DNA of 64,000 bases from Caldilineaceae bacterium (GTDB taxonomy: Bacteria; Chloroflexota; Anaerolineae; Caldilineales; Caldilineaceae). Of this stretch, positions 1 through 8,945 are shown in pieces; positions within the stretch are counted from its first letter, which is position 1; each line of letters starts with the position of its first letter. The notes beneath the pieces are model-generated. The model made no database searches. It was not told the origin of the DNA and saw nothing but the letters and a program-made list of their open reading frames with translations. A program made the position numbers and the translations under genes. The DNA is taken from assembly GCA_022827195.1 (NCBI GenBank), contig JAJDTL010000039.1, positions 112,398 through 176,397 of the forward strand, written 5' to 3'.

Positions 1-1344
1 CCCGGCATGGGCAAGACCGCCTCCTTCGTCGAGCTCTTCGACCTCGCCTGTGCACTGCAGCGCTCGCTCGTCGCAAGCGGCGTCAAAGCCGGCGACCTCG
101 TCCTACTCCAGGATCGCCTGAGCGTTCGCCTCTACGCCGCCGTCTTCGCAATTCTCGGTCTCGGCGCAACCGTCGTCCTGATCGAACCGTGGATGCCCGC
201 CGGCCATGTCGAACGGGCAGCCCAAACAGCCGTGCCCAAATTCTTCGTCAGCGGCTGGCTGGGACGGCTTTGGGGAATGCGGCACCCGGCAATCCGCGCC
301 ATCCCCCGCAAGCTGGACCTCCGCCGCCTGCTCCAGCCGGCAAACGGCTGGAAATTCATCGCCGAAGACGTCGAACCCGACCAGCCGGGCACCATTTCCT
401 TTACCTCCGGCACAACCGGCCTGCCCAAAGGTGTCGTACGGACGCAGGGCGGCCTCCTCAGGCAGCGCCAGGTCCTGGGCCGCGCCCTTGATGCCGCCCA
501 ACCGTCGGGCGCCGACCTCTGCATTTTTGCCAATTTCGTGCTGGCCAACCTCGCCTCGGGCCGGCCTTCGATCCTCCTGCCAGATCCCTGGAAGCCCCGG
601 CTCCTGCGCCAGCTCGACCGCCTGCCGCCCGCGCTCCAGCCCCACTCCCTCACCTGCGGCCCCGCCTTCCTGTCGCTACTGATGCAGCACGCCTCCCTCC
701 CCCACATCAAGAGCCTTCACGTCGGCGGCGCTCTCACCGACTGCCGCACCTTAGAACGCGCCTTTGAACGCTGGCCGCAAGCCCGCTTCCGCCACCTCTA
801 CGGCAGCACCGAAGCCGAGCCCGTAGCCGTCGCCGACGCACAGGCCGCTGTACGGCAAAGCAGGGACAATGGCTACTTCCAGACCCTCTTCCTCGGGCCG
901 CCCGTCGCCGAAATCGCCCATAACAGCGACGCACGCGGCCTCTGGGTCAGCGGTCCCCACGTCTGCGGCCCCTACCTGGGCAACCACGCCGCCAATCGCA
1001 CCGACAAGCGGACCGACGCACAGGGCCGCACCTGGCACTTCATGGGCGACCGCATCAGCCCCAGCAAAGAAGGCCACGGCTGGTGGTACCGCGGCCGCGC
1101 CAACCAGCCCGAATCCGACTTCGAGCTCGAGCAACGCACCTATAGCGCCCTCCAATCCAGCAACTGCTTCATCCACCGCATGCACACCGGCGAAATCCTC
1201 CTTGTAGGCGAAGTCAACGCCGCCGCCCGTCCGCCCGGCATCGACCGCATCGTCCCCGCCCGCATCATCCGCGACCGCAGACACAGGGCCCGAATCGACC
1301 GCCCCCGTACCCTCAAGGAAGGTGCCAAATGGGCGCCTGGATAA
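1..1344 (+). CDS. ANL-superfamily acyl-AMP ligase / acyl-CoA synthetase, 5' end outside window
   Basis: The product belongs to the adenylate-forming (ANL) family, which activates a carboxylic acid with ATP to an acyl-adenylate. The frame is open to the window edge. The first ATG (7) would begin inside the normal N-terminal region, so about 25-35 residues are probably missing. Counting from ATG 7, the ATP-binding P-loop FTSGTTGLPKG lies near residues 131-142, YGSTEAEP (adenine-binding motif) near 265 and GDRIS (ribose-binding Asp region) near 347. The C-terminal domain is short and I do not see the usual catalytic lysine motif, so the acyl group may be passed to something other than CoA, as in fatty acyl-AMP ligases or OleC-like enzymes. 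The 3' end overlaps the UbiA gene by 16 bp, so the two are probably co-translated. The family call is firm; the substrate is unknown. Confidence 0.85.
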   Translation, partial: PGMGKTASFVELFDLACALQRSLVASGVKAGDLVLLQDRLSVRLYAAVFAILGLGATVVLIEPWMPAGHVERAAQTAVPKFFVSGWLGRLWGMRHPAIRAIPRKLDLRRLLQPANGWKFIAEDVEPDQPGTISFTSGTTGLPKGVVRTQGGLLRQRQVLGRALDAAQPSGADLCIFANFVLANLASGRPSILLPDPWKPRLLRQLDRLPPALQPHSLTCGPAFLSLLMQHASLPHIKSLHVGGALTDCRTLERAFERWPQARFRHLYGSTEAEPVAVADAQAAVRQSRDNGYFQTLFLGPPVAEIAHNSDARGLWVSGPHVCGPYLGNHAANRTDKRTDAQGRTWHFMGDRISPSKEGHGWWYRGRANQPESDFELEQRTYSALQSSNCFIHRMHTGEILLVGEVNAAARPPGIDRIVPARIIRDRRHRARIDRPRTLKEGAKWAPG

Positions 1345-2216
1345 CCTTCCTCAAGGAGCGCATCCCCGCGTTCTCCTACCTCCTCCTCGCAATCGGACTC
1401 GCCGCTTCCGGTTTCGCCCTTAACAAACTCACAGCGGGCCCCGTACTCGCCTCGTACATCCTCTGGACAATCTTCGCCATCCCAGCCGCAGGCGCCTTCC
1501 TCTTCTTCACCGTGCTTCGCATCATGGACGAATACAAGGACTACGACAAGGACCGCGTTGCCCATCCTCAGCGCCCCCTACCCCGCGGAGTTCTCGCACC
1601 TGCCCAGGTCGCACGCGCCGTCAACGGGCTTGTCGTCTTCATGCTCATCTGCGCTTTCGCCGTCGGTATCGCCTACCGCCCTGCCGGCCTCGCTTACCTC
1701 CTGCTCACCGGCTACTTGTGGCTCATGTATCGCGAATTCTACGCCGGCGCCTGGCTGGCCGACAGACCCATCCTCTACGCCGCCTCCCACCAGGTCATTC
1801 TCCTCCCTCTCTGCTACTTCAGCGCCCTGTTCTTCGACCCCGATGCCTGGCGCCGCGCCGTGACATTCTCTTTCGCAATCACCGTCCTCGGCGCCTTCTT
1901 CACTTACGAAATCTGCCGCAAACTCGACCCGAACGCCCACCCGCTCATCGGCACCTACCTCTCCCACTACGGCACCCTACCTACCATCGGCTTGGCAGTC
2001 GGCACTGTCGCGCTCTCCGCCCTCGGCGCGCTCGGCCTTGGCTTGGGACCGCTCCTCTGGCCCTTTGAACTCCTTCTGCTCGCCCTCATGGCGCTCCTAA
2101 TCTTCGCGCCCCATCGCTTTAGGATTGTCGAACACGCGGCATCGCTCTCTTTGGTCCTGCACGTTTGGGCCATCGCGCTGATCGAGTGGCTCAGAGTGAC
2201 AGGACTAACGGCATGA
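1329..2216 (+). CDS. UbiA-family prenyltransferase, integral membrane
   Basis: This 295-residue protein is almost entirely hydrophobic, with roughly eight or nine membrane segments, as expected for UbiA aromatic/lipid prenyltransferases (about 290 residues). Near residues 66-80 it has MDEYKDYDKD followed by HPQRPLPRG, which matches the Asp-rich Mg-diphosphate motif and the conserved R-P-L downstream of it. UbiA enzymes transfer a prenyl or similar group from a diphosphate donor to an acceptor in the membrane. The acceptor cannot be read from the sequence. It starts inside the end of the ligase gene and its stop overlaps the next start (ATGA, 2213-2216), so it is an internal member of the operon. 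Confidence 0.85.
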   Translation: MGAWITFLKERIPAFSYLLLAIGLAASGFALNKLTAGPVLASYILWTIFAIPAAGAFLFFTVLRIMDEYKDYDKDRVAHPQRPLPRGVLAPAQVARAVNGLVVFMLICAFAVGIAYRPAGLAYLLLTGYLWLMYREFYAGAWLADRPILYAASHQVILLPLCYFSALFFDPDAWRRAVTFSFAITVLGAFFTYEICRKLDPNAHPLIGTYLSHYGTLPTIGLAVGTVALSALGALGLGLGPLLWPFELLLLALMALLIFAPHRFRIVEHAASLSLVLHVWAIALIEWLRVTGLTA

Positions 2217-4981
2217 CGACGCTCATTCTCACCAGCCGCGACGATCTCGAGCTGTTCCAGGCCGACGGCGGCGGCAAGGCCGCCAACCTCGCCCGCGTGA
2301 CACAGCAGGGCTTCCCCGTCCCCGCCTGGTTCTGCCTCTCCGCCCGCGCGTTCGACGCCTTTGTCAATCAACACCGCCTGCACGACCGCCTGGCGCCAAC
2401 CGCAGATCTCGACGACTTTGCCCGCCAAGTCGAGGAACTCTTCCTCACCAGAGCCCTGCCGGCACAGGTCGAAGAGGGGCTCTTCGCCGCGATCGGTTCG
2501 ATGAATCTGCTGAGCGCCTTTCTCGCCGTCCGCTCCAGCGGCATCGACGAAGACAGTCCCACCGCCTCCTTTGCCGGCCAGTTCTCCTCCTTTCTCTACC
2601 AGCGCGGCAAAGAGGCTGTGACCGACTCCGTCAGACGCTGCTGGGCCTCGGGCTTCTCCGCAAGAGCGCTCGCCTACCGCCGCCAGCAGGGCCTGCCCAT
2701 CGACAACATCCGCGTCGCCGTCGTCATCCAGGAGATGGTCGAAGCCCGCGTCTCCGGCGTCGCCTTCTCGCGCGATCCCACCGCGCCCTTGGACCGCGAC
2801 AGAACCGTCGTCGATGCCGTCTATGGACTTGGCGAAGGCCTCGTCGGCGGCGCGCTCGAAGCCGATCACTTCACCGTCGACCGCAACAGCCTTGCAGTCG
2901 ATGCCACCATCGCCTGCAAGCCCGAAGCCTATCGCCGGCGCCAAAAGGGCGGCATTCGCCTCGTCCCCGTTCCCGCCGCAGACCGTGAACGCCCCTGCCT
3001 CTCCGACCAACAGGTCGCAACCGTGGCCCAACAGGCCGCCCGCCTGGAGGAGCTCATGGGATCGCCCCAGGACTGCGAATGGGCCTTCGACAGCGAAGAC
3101 CGGCTCTTCATTCTGCAGACCCGCCCCATCACTACCCTTCCCCCCGAATCCTTCTACGACGAGAACGTAATCGGTTCGCACTACACCCTATGGGACAACG
3201 CCAACATAATCGAGAGCTACGAAGGGATCACCTCTCCGTTGACCTTCAGCTTCGCCAGCCGCGCCTACCGCCAGGTCTACATCCAGTTCTGCCAGATCCT
3301 CGGCATCCCCGCGCATGTGATCGAAGAGCACGAACCCATGTTCCGCAACATGCTCGGCCTGATTCAAGGACGCATCTACTACAACCTGGTCAACTGGTAC
3401 CGCCTCATTCGAATGCTGCCCGTCGGCGGCACGAGCGACGCCTTTATGGAAACGATGATGGGCCTGCAGCAGAGCCTCGGGCCGGAGCTCTCCTCCCTCT
3501 TCGACGAGCTCCGGCAGCCGCCCGACCGCTCGCGCTTCCGCCGGCTCGCGGTAACCGCAACAACCATCGGCCACTTTATCCGCCTTGACCGCACCGTCAA
3601 TGACTTTCAGACAAGGTTCTCCGCCGTCTACAACACCTCCCGCGGCCTTGACTTCAACACGATGTCGCTCAACGCCCTGCTTGATCACTACAGCGCCATC
3701 GAGGACGATCTCCTCAAGAAATGGCACGCCCCGATAATCAACGACTACCTCTGCATGATCTTTTTCGGCCTGCTCAAGAGTCTCACCGAAAACTGGGTCT
3801 GCCGCGCCGAATCCGATGCCGACGATCCAAACAACCAGGCGCCGCCGACAACCCCGGCCGCCTCCCTCCAGAACGACCTGCTCTGCGGCGAAGGCGGCCT
3901 CGTCAGCACCGAACCCACCCGCATGTTGATGAAGATTGCCGCCGGCATCGACAACGGTGACCCGCAAACGCGGGCCTGGTTCATCGACTCGTCACCCAAC
4001 CAGGTTTGGCTCGATCGCCGCCGCGCCCCCGCCGCCGCCGCCATGATCGACCAGTTCCTCGACCTCTACGGCTTCCGCTCCGTAAACGAGCTCAAACTCG
4101 AGGAACCCGACCTGCACGACGATCCCACCTTCGTCATCGGCGCCATCGCCCGCTATGTGCGCGACCGCTCCTACGACATCGACGCCATGATCCAGCGCGA
4201 AAGGGCAATACGCACAGCCGCCGAACAGCGCATCGATAGCGCCCTCTCCGGCTGGAAACGGCTCGCCTACCGCTGGGTCCTCAAGCAGGCGCGGCGCACC
4301 GTCAGACTGCGCGAAAACCTGCGCTTCGACCGCACCAGGATCTTCGGCCTCGCCCGCCATCTCTTCCGCGGCGTCGGCCTCCAGCTCGTCCGTCTCCAGG
4401 TCCTCGACTCCGTCGACGACATCTTCTACCTCACCGTCGACGAAATCTACGCCTTCGTCGAAGGCCGCCTGGCCGTAACCGACCTCGGCGGACTCGCCAA
4501 TTTCAGGCGCGCCGAGTACCGCAGCTACCGCCAGGCCCTCCAGCCGCCCGATCGCTTCCTCACCCACGGCGGCGTCGGCGTCTGGGCGCAGCGGCCGCAG
4601 CTCCTCGCCGCCGCCGACCTCCTCCGACCCCAGTCCGACCCGCACGCAGCCGCCGATCCCAACCTCCTCACCGGCACGCCCTGCTGCCCCGGCGTCGTCG
4701 AAGGCCCCGTGCTCGTCGCCCGCACGCCCGCCGAAGCCGAACAGCTCGATCAGCAGATTCTCGTCACCGCCCGTACCGACCCCGGCTGGGTCCCCCTCTA
4801 CCCCTCCTGCGCAGGCCTCCTCATCGAGCGCGGCAGCCTCCTCTCACATTCGGCCGTCGTCGCCCGCGAGCTCGGCCTTCCCACCATCGTCGGAATCTCC
4901 GGCGGGCTCATGCAAAAGCTGCAGACCGGACAGCGCGTGCGCATGGACGCCAGCAAAGGAGAGGTACGAATCCTGCCATGA
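2213..4981 (+). CDS. PEP-synthase-like phosphotransferase with rifampin-phosphotransferase-type architecture
   Basis: This protein of 922 residues has an N-terminal PPDK/PEP-synthase ATP-grasp domain (about 1-320; GGKAANLA near residue 16, then RSSGIDEDSP and QTRPIT). A long helical middle domain (about 325-800) and a C-terminal swivelling phosphohistidine domain follow, with GSLLSHSAVVARELGLPTIVG-type sequence near 870-890 carrying the catalytic His. The C-terminal pyruvate/PEP TIM barrel of true PEP synthase is absent. ATP-grasp, substrate domain, then His domain is the plan of rifampin phosphotransferase, so it probably moves the beta phosphate of ATP onto a small molecule rather than pyruvate. 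I chose ATG 2213 because it overlaps the UbiA stop as ATGA and precedes the conserved N-terminus. An upstream in-frame ATG (2165) would add 16 poorly conserved residues. Confidence 0.85.
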   Translation: MTTLILTSRDDLELFQADGGGKAANLARVTQQGFPVPAWFCLSARAFDAFVNQHRLHDRLAPTADLDDFARQVEELFLTRALPAQVEEGLFAAIGSMNLLSAFLAVRSSGIDEDSPTASFAGQFSSFLYQRGKEAVTDSVRRCWASGFSARALAYRRQQGLPIDNIRVAVVIQEMVEARVSGVAFSRDPTAPLDRDRTVVDAVYGLGEGLVGGALEADHFTVDRNSLAVDATIACKPEAYRRRQKGGIRLVPVPAADRERPCLSDQQVATVAQQAARLEELMGSPQDCEWAFDSEDRLFILQTRPITTLPPESFYDENVIGSHYTLWDNANIIESYEGITSPLTFSFASRAYRQVYIQFCQILGIPAHVIEEHEPMFRNMLGLIQGRIYYNLVNWYRLIRMLPVGGTSDAFMETMMGLQQSLGPELSSLFDELRQPPDRSRFRRLAVTATTIGHFIRLDRTVNDFQTRFSAVYNTSRGLDFNTMSLNALLDHYSAIEDDLLKKWHAPIINDYLCMIFFGLLKSLTENWVCRAESDADDPNNQAPPTTPAASLQNDLLCGEGGLVSTEPTRMLMKIAAGIDNGDPQTRAWFIDSSPNQVWLDRRRAPAAAAMIDQFLDLYGFRSVNELKLEEPDLHDDPTFVIGAIARYVRDRSYDIDAMIQRERAIRTAAEQRIDSALSGWKRLAYRWVLKQARRTVRLRENLRFDRTRIFGLARHLFRGVGLQLVRLQVLDSVDDIFYLTVDEIYAFVEGRLAVTDLGGLANFRRAEYRSYRQALQPPDRFLTHGGVGVWAQRPQLLAAADLLRPQSDPHAAADPNLLTGTPCCPGVVEGPVLVARTPAEAEQLDQQILVTARTDPGWVPLYPSCAGLLIERGSLLSHSAVVARELGLPTIVGISGGLMQKLQTGQRVRMDASKGEVRILP

Positions 4982-6024
4982 AACTGACCAGCTATCTGCA
5001 CACCTCCGACAAGCCTGCTTTCGTCGAAGCTTTCTCGCTGCTCCCCACCCGAGTCCGCCGCGGCCGCTACCGCAACGCCCTCCTACACGTCCAGCTGGAA
5101 CGCGCCCTCGTCGATCTGCAGCTGCCCGCCCCCTGCAACTTCTGGCTCGCCGAACACGACGGCCAACCTATCGGCCGAATCGCTGCCAACCTCTCCAGCC
5201 ACCCGCAGACCGGCTACCTCGGCTTTTTTGAAGTCGACACCCGGCACGCCCGCGCCGCCGGCACCGCCCACATGCTCATCGACGCCGCCTGCAGCTTTCT
5301 GCAAGGAAAAGCCGTCCGCGTATTCGGCCCCGTCAATCTCAACACATGGCTGCCATATCGCTTTCGCGTCGACGCCCGCGACGAACGCTTCTTCGCCTGG
5401 GAGCCCGTCAACCCGCCCGAATACGTCGAACACTTTCTCAACGCCGGCTTCAGTCGCAGCGCCGACTACCGCTCGACCGCCTTCGGCAACCTCGAACAGT
5501 TCCTCGACCGGACCGAAGCCGACTACCGGGCCGCCCTCGCCAACGGATTCCGCTTCCGCAAGTTCGACTGGTCCCGCCTACTCGAAGGCGAAGCCGCCGC
5601 CCTCTACCGCCTTACCAATCAAGCCTTTGAGGACAGCTTCCTCTTCGAGACCGCCCCCCAGGCCCTCTTCGACCTGTTCATCGGCACACTGGGCAAGCCC
5701 GAGCTCGACTGCACCCACTTCGCCGTCTCGCCCCACGGCGGCGACGTCGGCTTCTTCTACGCATTCACCGACCGGCATCCTCCTTCGCCAGCCGAAGACC
5801 CGGAAACATACATCGTTCTAAAAAGCACCGGTGTGACGAAAGAGGCCCGCGGGCAGGGGCTGTCCAACGCCCTCGCGCACCTCTCCGTAAAGTCGGGCCT
5901 GGCCAATGGCGCGCGACACTGCATCGCCGCTCTCGTGCGCAGCGGCCTGCAGAGCGAGTCCTATGCCCGCAAAGGGGACCACTTCTGGCAGCACCACTAT
6001 GCGTTGTTAGAGAGACACTTATAG
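4978..6024 (+). CDS. GNAT-like N-acetyltransferase domain protein
   Basis: The product is 348 residues, soluble, without signal peptide. The N-terminal half (about 50-130) resembles a GNAT fold: a stretch around GRIAANLSSH, then GYLGFFEVDT and a helix rich in small residues before FGPVNLN. It resembles the larger GNAT proteins that carry two related halves, with the second half (about 200-348) ending in a conserved-looking TKEARGQGLSNALAH, close to the acetyl-CoA pyrophosphate loop (R/Q-x-x-G-x-G/A). Its start overlaps the upstream stop (ATGA 4978-4981), so it is the last gene of the four-gene operon. It may acylate the product made by the ligase, prenyltransferase and phosphotransferase; that role is inference. 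Confidence 0.65.
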   Translation: MKLTSYLHTSDKPAFVEAFSLLPTRVRRGRYRNALLHVQLERALVDLQLPAPCNFWLAEHDGQPIGRIAANLSSHPQTGYLGFFEVDTRHARAAGTAHMLIDAACSFLQGKAVRVFGPVNLNTWLPYRFRVDARDERFFAWEPVNPPEYVEHFLNAGFSRSADYRSTAFGNLEQFLDRTEADYRAALANGFRFRKFDWSRLLEGEAAALYRLTNQAFEDSFLFETAPQALFDLFIGTLGKPELDCTHFAVSPHGGDVGFFYAFTDRHPPSPAEDPETYIVLKSTGVTKEARGQGLSNALAHLSVKSGLANGARHCIAALVRSGLQSESYARKGDHFWQHHYALLERHL

Positions 6025-6133
6025 GGTAGGATTGCAGGCTGAGGGTTAGGTTCAGGCGGCCTCTCCCGCCGCCGTCGCCCAAGCTGCATGTTGAACTGCC
6101 GTCCCGCGCACAAAGTCCGATGGAGGCGCAGCA

Positions 6134-7180
6134 ATGCCAGTATTTTCACCCCAGCAACTGACAAGAATTTCCCGGGACGTCTTCATCGCCGCCGGAGTAG
6201 AGCATGAAGAAGCCCGCGTCGTCGCCGAGCACCTCGTCGACTCCAACCTCGCCGGCCACGACTCGCACGGCGTCCTCCGTATCCCCGAATACGTCGACTG
6301 GATGGAGGCCGGCGACGTCGCCATCGGCCAGCACATCACCGTCATGCACGAGACCGACTCCCTCGCCGTCATCGAAGGCGGCTGGGGCTTTGGCCAGGTC
6401 ATCGGCCTCGAAGCCTTCGGTCTCGCCATCCGCAAAGCACGCAGCGCCGGAATCTGCATTGTAGCCGTCAGCCAGTGCGGCCATATCGGACGCGTCGGCC
6501 ACTACCCCGAGATCGCCGCCCAACAAGGGCTCGTCACCGTCCTCTTCGTCAACACCCACGGCGCCGGCAAACTAGCCGCACCTTGGGGCGGCCGCGGCCG
6601 CCGCCTCTCCGCCAACCCGATCTCCGTGGGCGTCCCAAGAAAAAATGCCGAGCCGCTCGTGCTCGACATGTCGACCTCGGCCATCGCCGAGGGCAAACTG
6701 AAGGATGCTCTCAATCGCGGCGTCTCGGTGCCGCCCGGCTGCATCGTCGACGCCGACGGCAACCCCACCACCGACCCAGCCGCCTTCTACGGGCCACCCC
6801 AGGGCGCCCTCCTCCCCTTCGGCCAGCACAAAGGCTTCGGCCTCGCTTTCGTCATCGACATCCTCGCCGGCGCGCTTTCCGGCGCCGGTTGCAGCCGCGA
6901 CAGCGCCACCCGCATCGGCAACAGCTTCCTCGCCTTCCTCATCCGGCCCGATCACCTCAGGGACAACGCCGGCTTCTTCGCCGACGTCGAAGCGCTCGTA
7001 CACCATGTCAAGAACTCAGATCTCGCTGCCGGCTTCGACGAAATCCTTGCCCCCGGCGAGCCCGAAGTCCGCACCCGCCTTCAGCGCACCCGCGACGGCA
7101 TCCCCGTCGACGACAGCGCCTGGGGCAAAATCTGCGCCGCCGCCAGCCGCTACGGCCTCAACCTCCAGGAAAAACAGTAG
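6134..7180 (+). CDS. Malate/L-lactate dehydrogenase-family (Ldh2/YlbC) NAD(P)-dependent oxidoreductase
   Basis: This 348-residue protein is full length for the family that holds malate, L-sulfolactate, ureidoglycolate and delta-piperideine carboxylate reductases. These enzymes are not homologous to classical LDH and reduce or oxidise 2-oxo/2-hydroxy acids with NAD(P). The signature GHDSHGVLRIPEY near residues 39-51 contains the catalytic His. NPISVGVPR, VLDMSTSAIAEGK and the later GHKGFGL-like segment (QHKGFGLAFVIDIL) are typical of the cofactor and active-site loops. It stands apart from the upstream operon by 109 bp. A dispersed 25-bp hairpin repeat starts at its stop codon. Substrate is not predictable from this window. 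Confidence 0.88.
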   Translation: MPVFSPQQLTRISRDVFIAAGVEHEEARVVAEHLVDSNLAGHDSHGVLRIPEYVDWMEAGDVAIGQHITVMHETDSLAVIEGGWGFGQVIGLEAFGLAIRKARSAGICIVAVSQCGHIGRVGHYPEIAAQQGLVTVLFVNTHGAGKLAAPWGGRGRRLSANPISVGVPRKNAEPLVLDMSTSAIAEGKLKDALNRGVSVPPGCIVDADGNPTTDPAAFYGPPQGALLPFGQHKGFGLAFVIDILAGALSGAGCSRDSATRIGNSFLAFLIRPDHLRDNAGFFADVEALVHHVKNSDLAAGFDEILAPGEPEVRTRLQRTRDGIPVDDSAWGKICAAASRYGLNLQEKQ

Positions 7181-7202
7181 GGGCAGGCCTTGTGCCTGCC
7201 CC
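7177..7202 (+). repeat. Dispersed palindromic repeat, copy 1 (hairpin at gene end)
   Basis: The 25-bp sequence at 7177-7201 is identical to 11101-11125. It folds as GGGCAGGC, a 5-nt loop, then GCCTGCCC (stem 7181-7188 with 7194-7201, extended by one more pair). The TAG stop of the dehydrogenase lies inside the repeat. There is no T-run after it, so it is a REP-like element rather than a standard terminator, although it may still stabilise or separate the two convergent transcripts. Confidence 0.85.
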
Positions 7203-7260
7203 CATTCGCGAGACCCCGCCCTATGAGCCCGAATCCAAAATATGACACGCGAAACCAGAG

Positions 7261-8067
7261 CTAGAACAGCGCCCCGTACGCCTCGAAATACGCCTCGCTG
7301 CTCATCGCGCCCCGTCCCGGCATCTCGAACCTCCGCCCCGGAAACGGCAGCGAAAAGACCGAAAACGAGCAACGCTCCGCTCTCCGGTCCGCACCCAGCC
7401 GCACCCGGTGATTCATCGCCCTGATCGCGCCCTCTGTCCACATCTCCATCAGATAGCCAGGATAAATCAGGATCGAATCGGAAGCATCCACCGTCCGCCA
7501 CGCCCTTGCGCCGGCCCCGTCCGGCGCCTCCAGCTCAAGCTCCCTGTCAATGCCGAAGGGGAAGACCGTAAACATCGAAACATCCGGGTGCGCCGATAAC
7601 CTCGTATTGCCCGCTGCCGCCGTCCGGAACTGCTCGATCGGTGGGTAATAGTTGTGCGACATCATGTGCCCGACGTGCTCTCTGTAAAACGCCGCCAGTC
7701 CCGCAATCCCCAGCCCAGCGATCAACTCGACCTCCAGTGCCCGCACCGCCTCCAGCACTTCCTTCCAGCCCGTCCGCAAAAATGCCTGTAACTCGGCCGG
7801 ATACCGTTCCACTCCGTAAAACTCCGACGTCACAAAAGTACTGATAAGGTCATCTTCCGCCTGGTGACTGCTGTCCTCCTGCCCGTAATAGGAATAGCCG
7901 TCAAAGCCGCTGCCGTATGCACTCTGCAGGAACCGCTCCCTGTATTCCCGCTCCCTCTGCATGAACGCCCGCAGCGCAGCCCGCGCCTCGCTACCGTCCA
8001 GCGCCGCCTGCGACGTCACCACGTACCCGTTCGACCTCAAATGTGCAGCCATCTCCAAACCGTTCAT
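7261..8067 (-). CDS. Fe(II)/2-oxoglutarate-dependent oxygenase, isopenicillin-N-synthase-like
   Basis: This soluble protein is 268 residues from ATG 8067. The metal-binding facial triad is visible as H-x-D in SAHPDVSMFTV (about residue 159-161) and a distal His in AMNHRVR (about 218), with an Arg about ten residues later (ERCSFSVF) for the 2-oxoglutarate carboxylate. The spacing fits the IPNS/gibberellin-oxidase branch. The N-terminal half is shorter than in plant members. ATG 8067 is preceded by GAGG at a short spacing and starts a family-like N-terminus; the frame is open further upstream (to 8163) but that part is low-complexity. The gene lies 99 bp after the thiamine-precursor ABC operon on the same strand, with a heptamer array between, so co-transcription is possible but not shown. 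Confidence 0.75.
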   Translation of the reverse strand: MNGLEMAAHLRSNGYVVTSQAALDGSEARAALRAFMQREREYRERFLQSAYGSGFDGYSYYGQEDSSHQAEDDLISTFVTSEFYGVERYPAELQAFLRTGWKEVLEAVRALEVELIAGLGIAGLAAFYREHVGHMMSHNYYPPIEQFRTAAAGNTRLSAHPDVSMFTVFPFGIDRELELEAPDGAGARAWRTVDASDSILIYPGYLMEMWTEGAIRAMNHRVRLGADRRAERCSFSVFSLPFPGRRFEMPGRGAMSSEAYFEAYGALF

Positions 8068-8138
8068 CCCTCTGCCTACCTCGCCTCGCAACCCCCGTAC
8101 CTCACCTACCCAACCCACAAATCCCGCCGACCTACAAC

Positions 8139-8180
8139 GCAAAACTGAAAACCAGAAACGCAAAACTAGAAACGCAAAAC
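8139..8180. repeat. Heptamer array A
   Basis: Six exact 7-bp units (gcaaaac, tgaaaac, cagaaac, gcaaaac, tagaaac, gcaaaac) run without a break between the ABC ATPase gene and the oxygenase gene. Units share the core xxRAAAC. The period is exactly 7. Confidence 0.85.
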
Positions 8181-8945
8181 TCCCAAAGCCTCCCGCTTCA
8201 AAGCGAGAAACGCCCCGCTCAACGCAGTCTCCTCCCCGCGCGGGTGCGGTAGATCGACCGCCAGTTCAGCCGCTATTCGCCCCGGGCGCCGGCTGAACAC
8301 CAGCACCCGGTCACCCAGCAGCAACGCCTCGTCGATGTCGTGGGTGATAAAAAGGATCGTCTTCTGAAAGCGCGTCCGCACCTCCAGCAACCAACGCTGC
8401 AGCACCCGCCGCGTCAGCGCATCCAGCGCCCCAAAAGGCTCGTCCAGCAGCAGTATGTCATCCGCCGCCAGAAACGTCCGCAGCAGCGCCGCCCGCTGCC
8501 GCATACCCCCCGACAGCGCGCTCGGCCACGCCTCCTCGAAACCCTCAAGGCCGAACAGGGGCAGGAGCTGCCGTGCCTCCTCGCGCGCCGCCTCGCGGCT
8601 GCCGCCCGCCAGCTCCGCCCCTAATATCACATTTTCCAGTACCGTCCGCCACGGCAGCAGCGTGTCCCGCTGCGGCATGTAGCCGAACCGCCCCTGCCGC
8701 GCCGCCGCGTCCGCCAGCAGCTGACCGTCCAGAACGATCCGGCCTCCGTCCGGCTGATCCAGACCCGCCAGCAGGCGCAGCAGCGTCGACTTTCCACACC
8801 CGCTCGGGCCGATAATCGTAAGAAACTCACCGGCATTCACGCCGAAAGTCAGATCAACTACCGCCTCGACGCCCGCACGCTCACGCCGGCCCGGCCCGCC
8901 GCCGCCGAACGTCTTCGAAAGCGACTCAACCGCCAGCAGCGTCAT
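8166..8945 (-). CDS. thiZ: ABC transporter ATP-binding protein, NitT/TauT/ThiZ family
   Basis: The protein has 259 residues. It has Walker A GPSGCGKST (about 45-53), signature LSGGMRQRAAL (about 142) and Walker B ILLLDEPFGALD (about 163), followed by the H-loop FITHDIDEAL. These are the hallmarks of the SsuB/TauB/ThiZ group of importer ATPases. The start at 8945 is chosen because ATG shares one base with the TAA stop of the upstream lipoprotein gene, giving tight translational coupling; the frame is open further upstream but that overlaps the lipoprotein gene. It should energise the permease at 10018-10779. The TPP riboswitch at the head of the operon points to thiamine or a pyrimidine precursor as cargo. 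Confidence 0.9.
   Translation of the reverse strand: MTLLAVESLSKTFGGGGPGRRERAGVEAVVDLTFGVNAGEFLTIIGPSGCGKSTLLRLLAGLDQPDGGRIVLDGQLLADAAARQGRFGYMPQRDTLLPWRTVLENVILGAELAGGSREAAREEARQLLPLFGLEGFEEAWPSALSGGMRQRAALLRTFLAADDILLLDEPFGALDALTRRVLQRWLLEVRTRFQKTILFITHDIDEALLLGDRVLVFSRRPGRIAAELAVDLPHPRGEETALSGAFLALKREALGVLRF

Noticed and set aside
1967..3181. 404-codon minus-strand ORF opposite the phosphotransferase gene
   Set aside because: It is a mirror of the strongly C-biased plus-strand gene, with Gly/Ala/Asp-rich composition, no ribosome site and no recognisable sequence.
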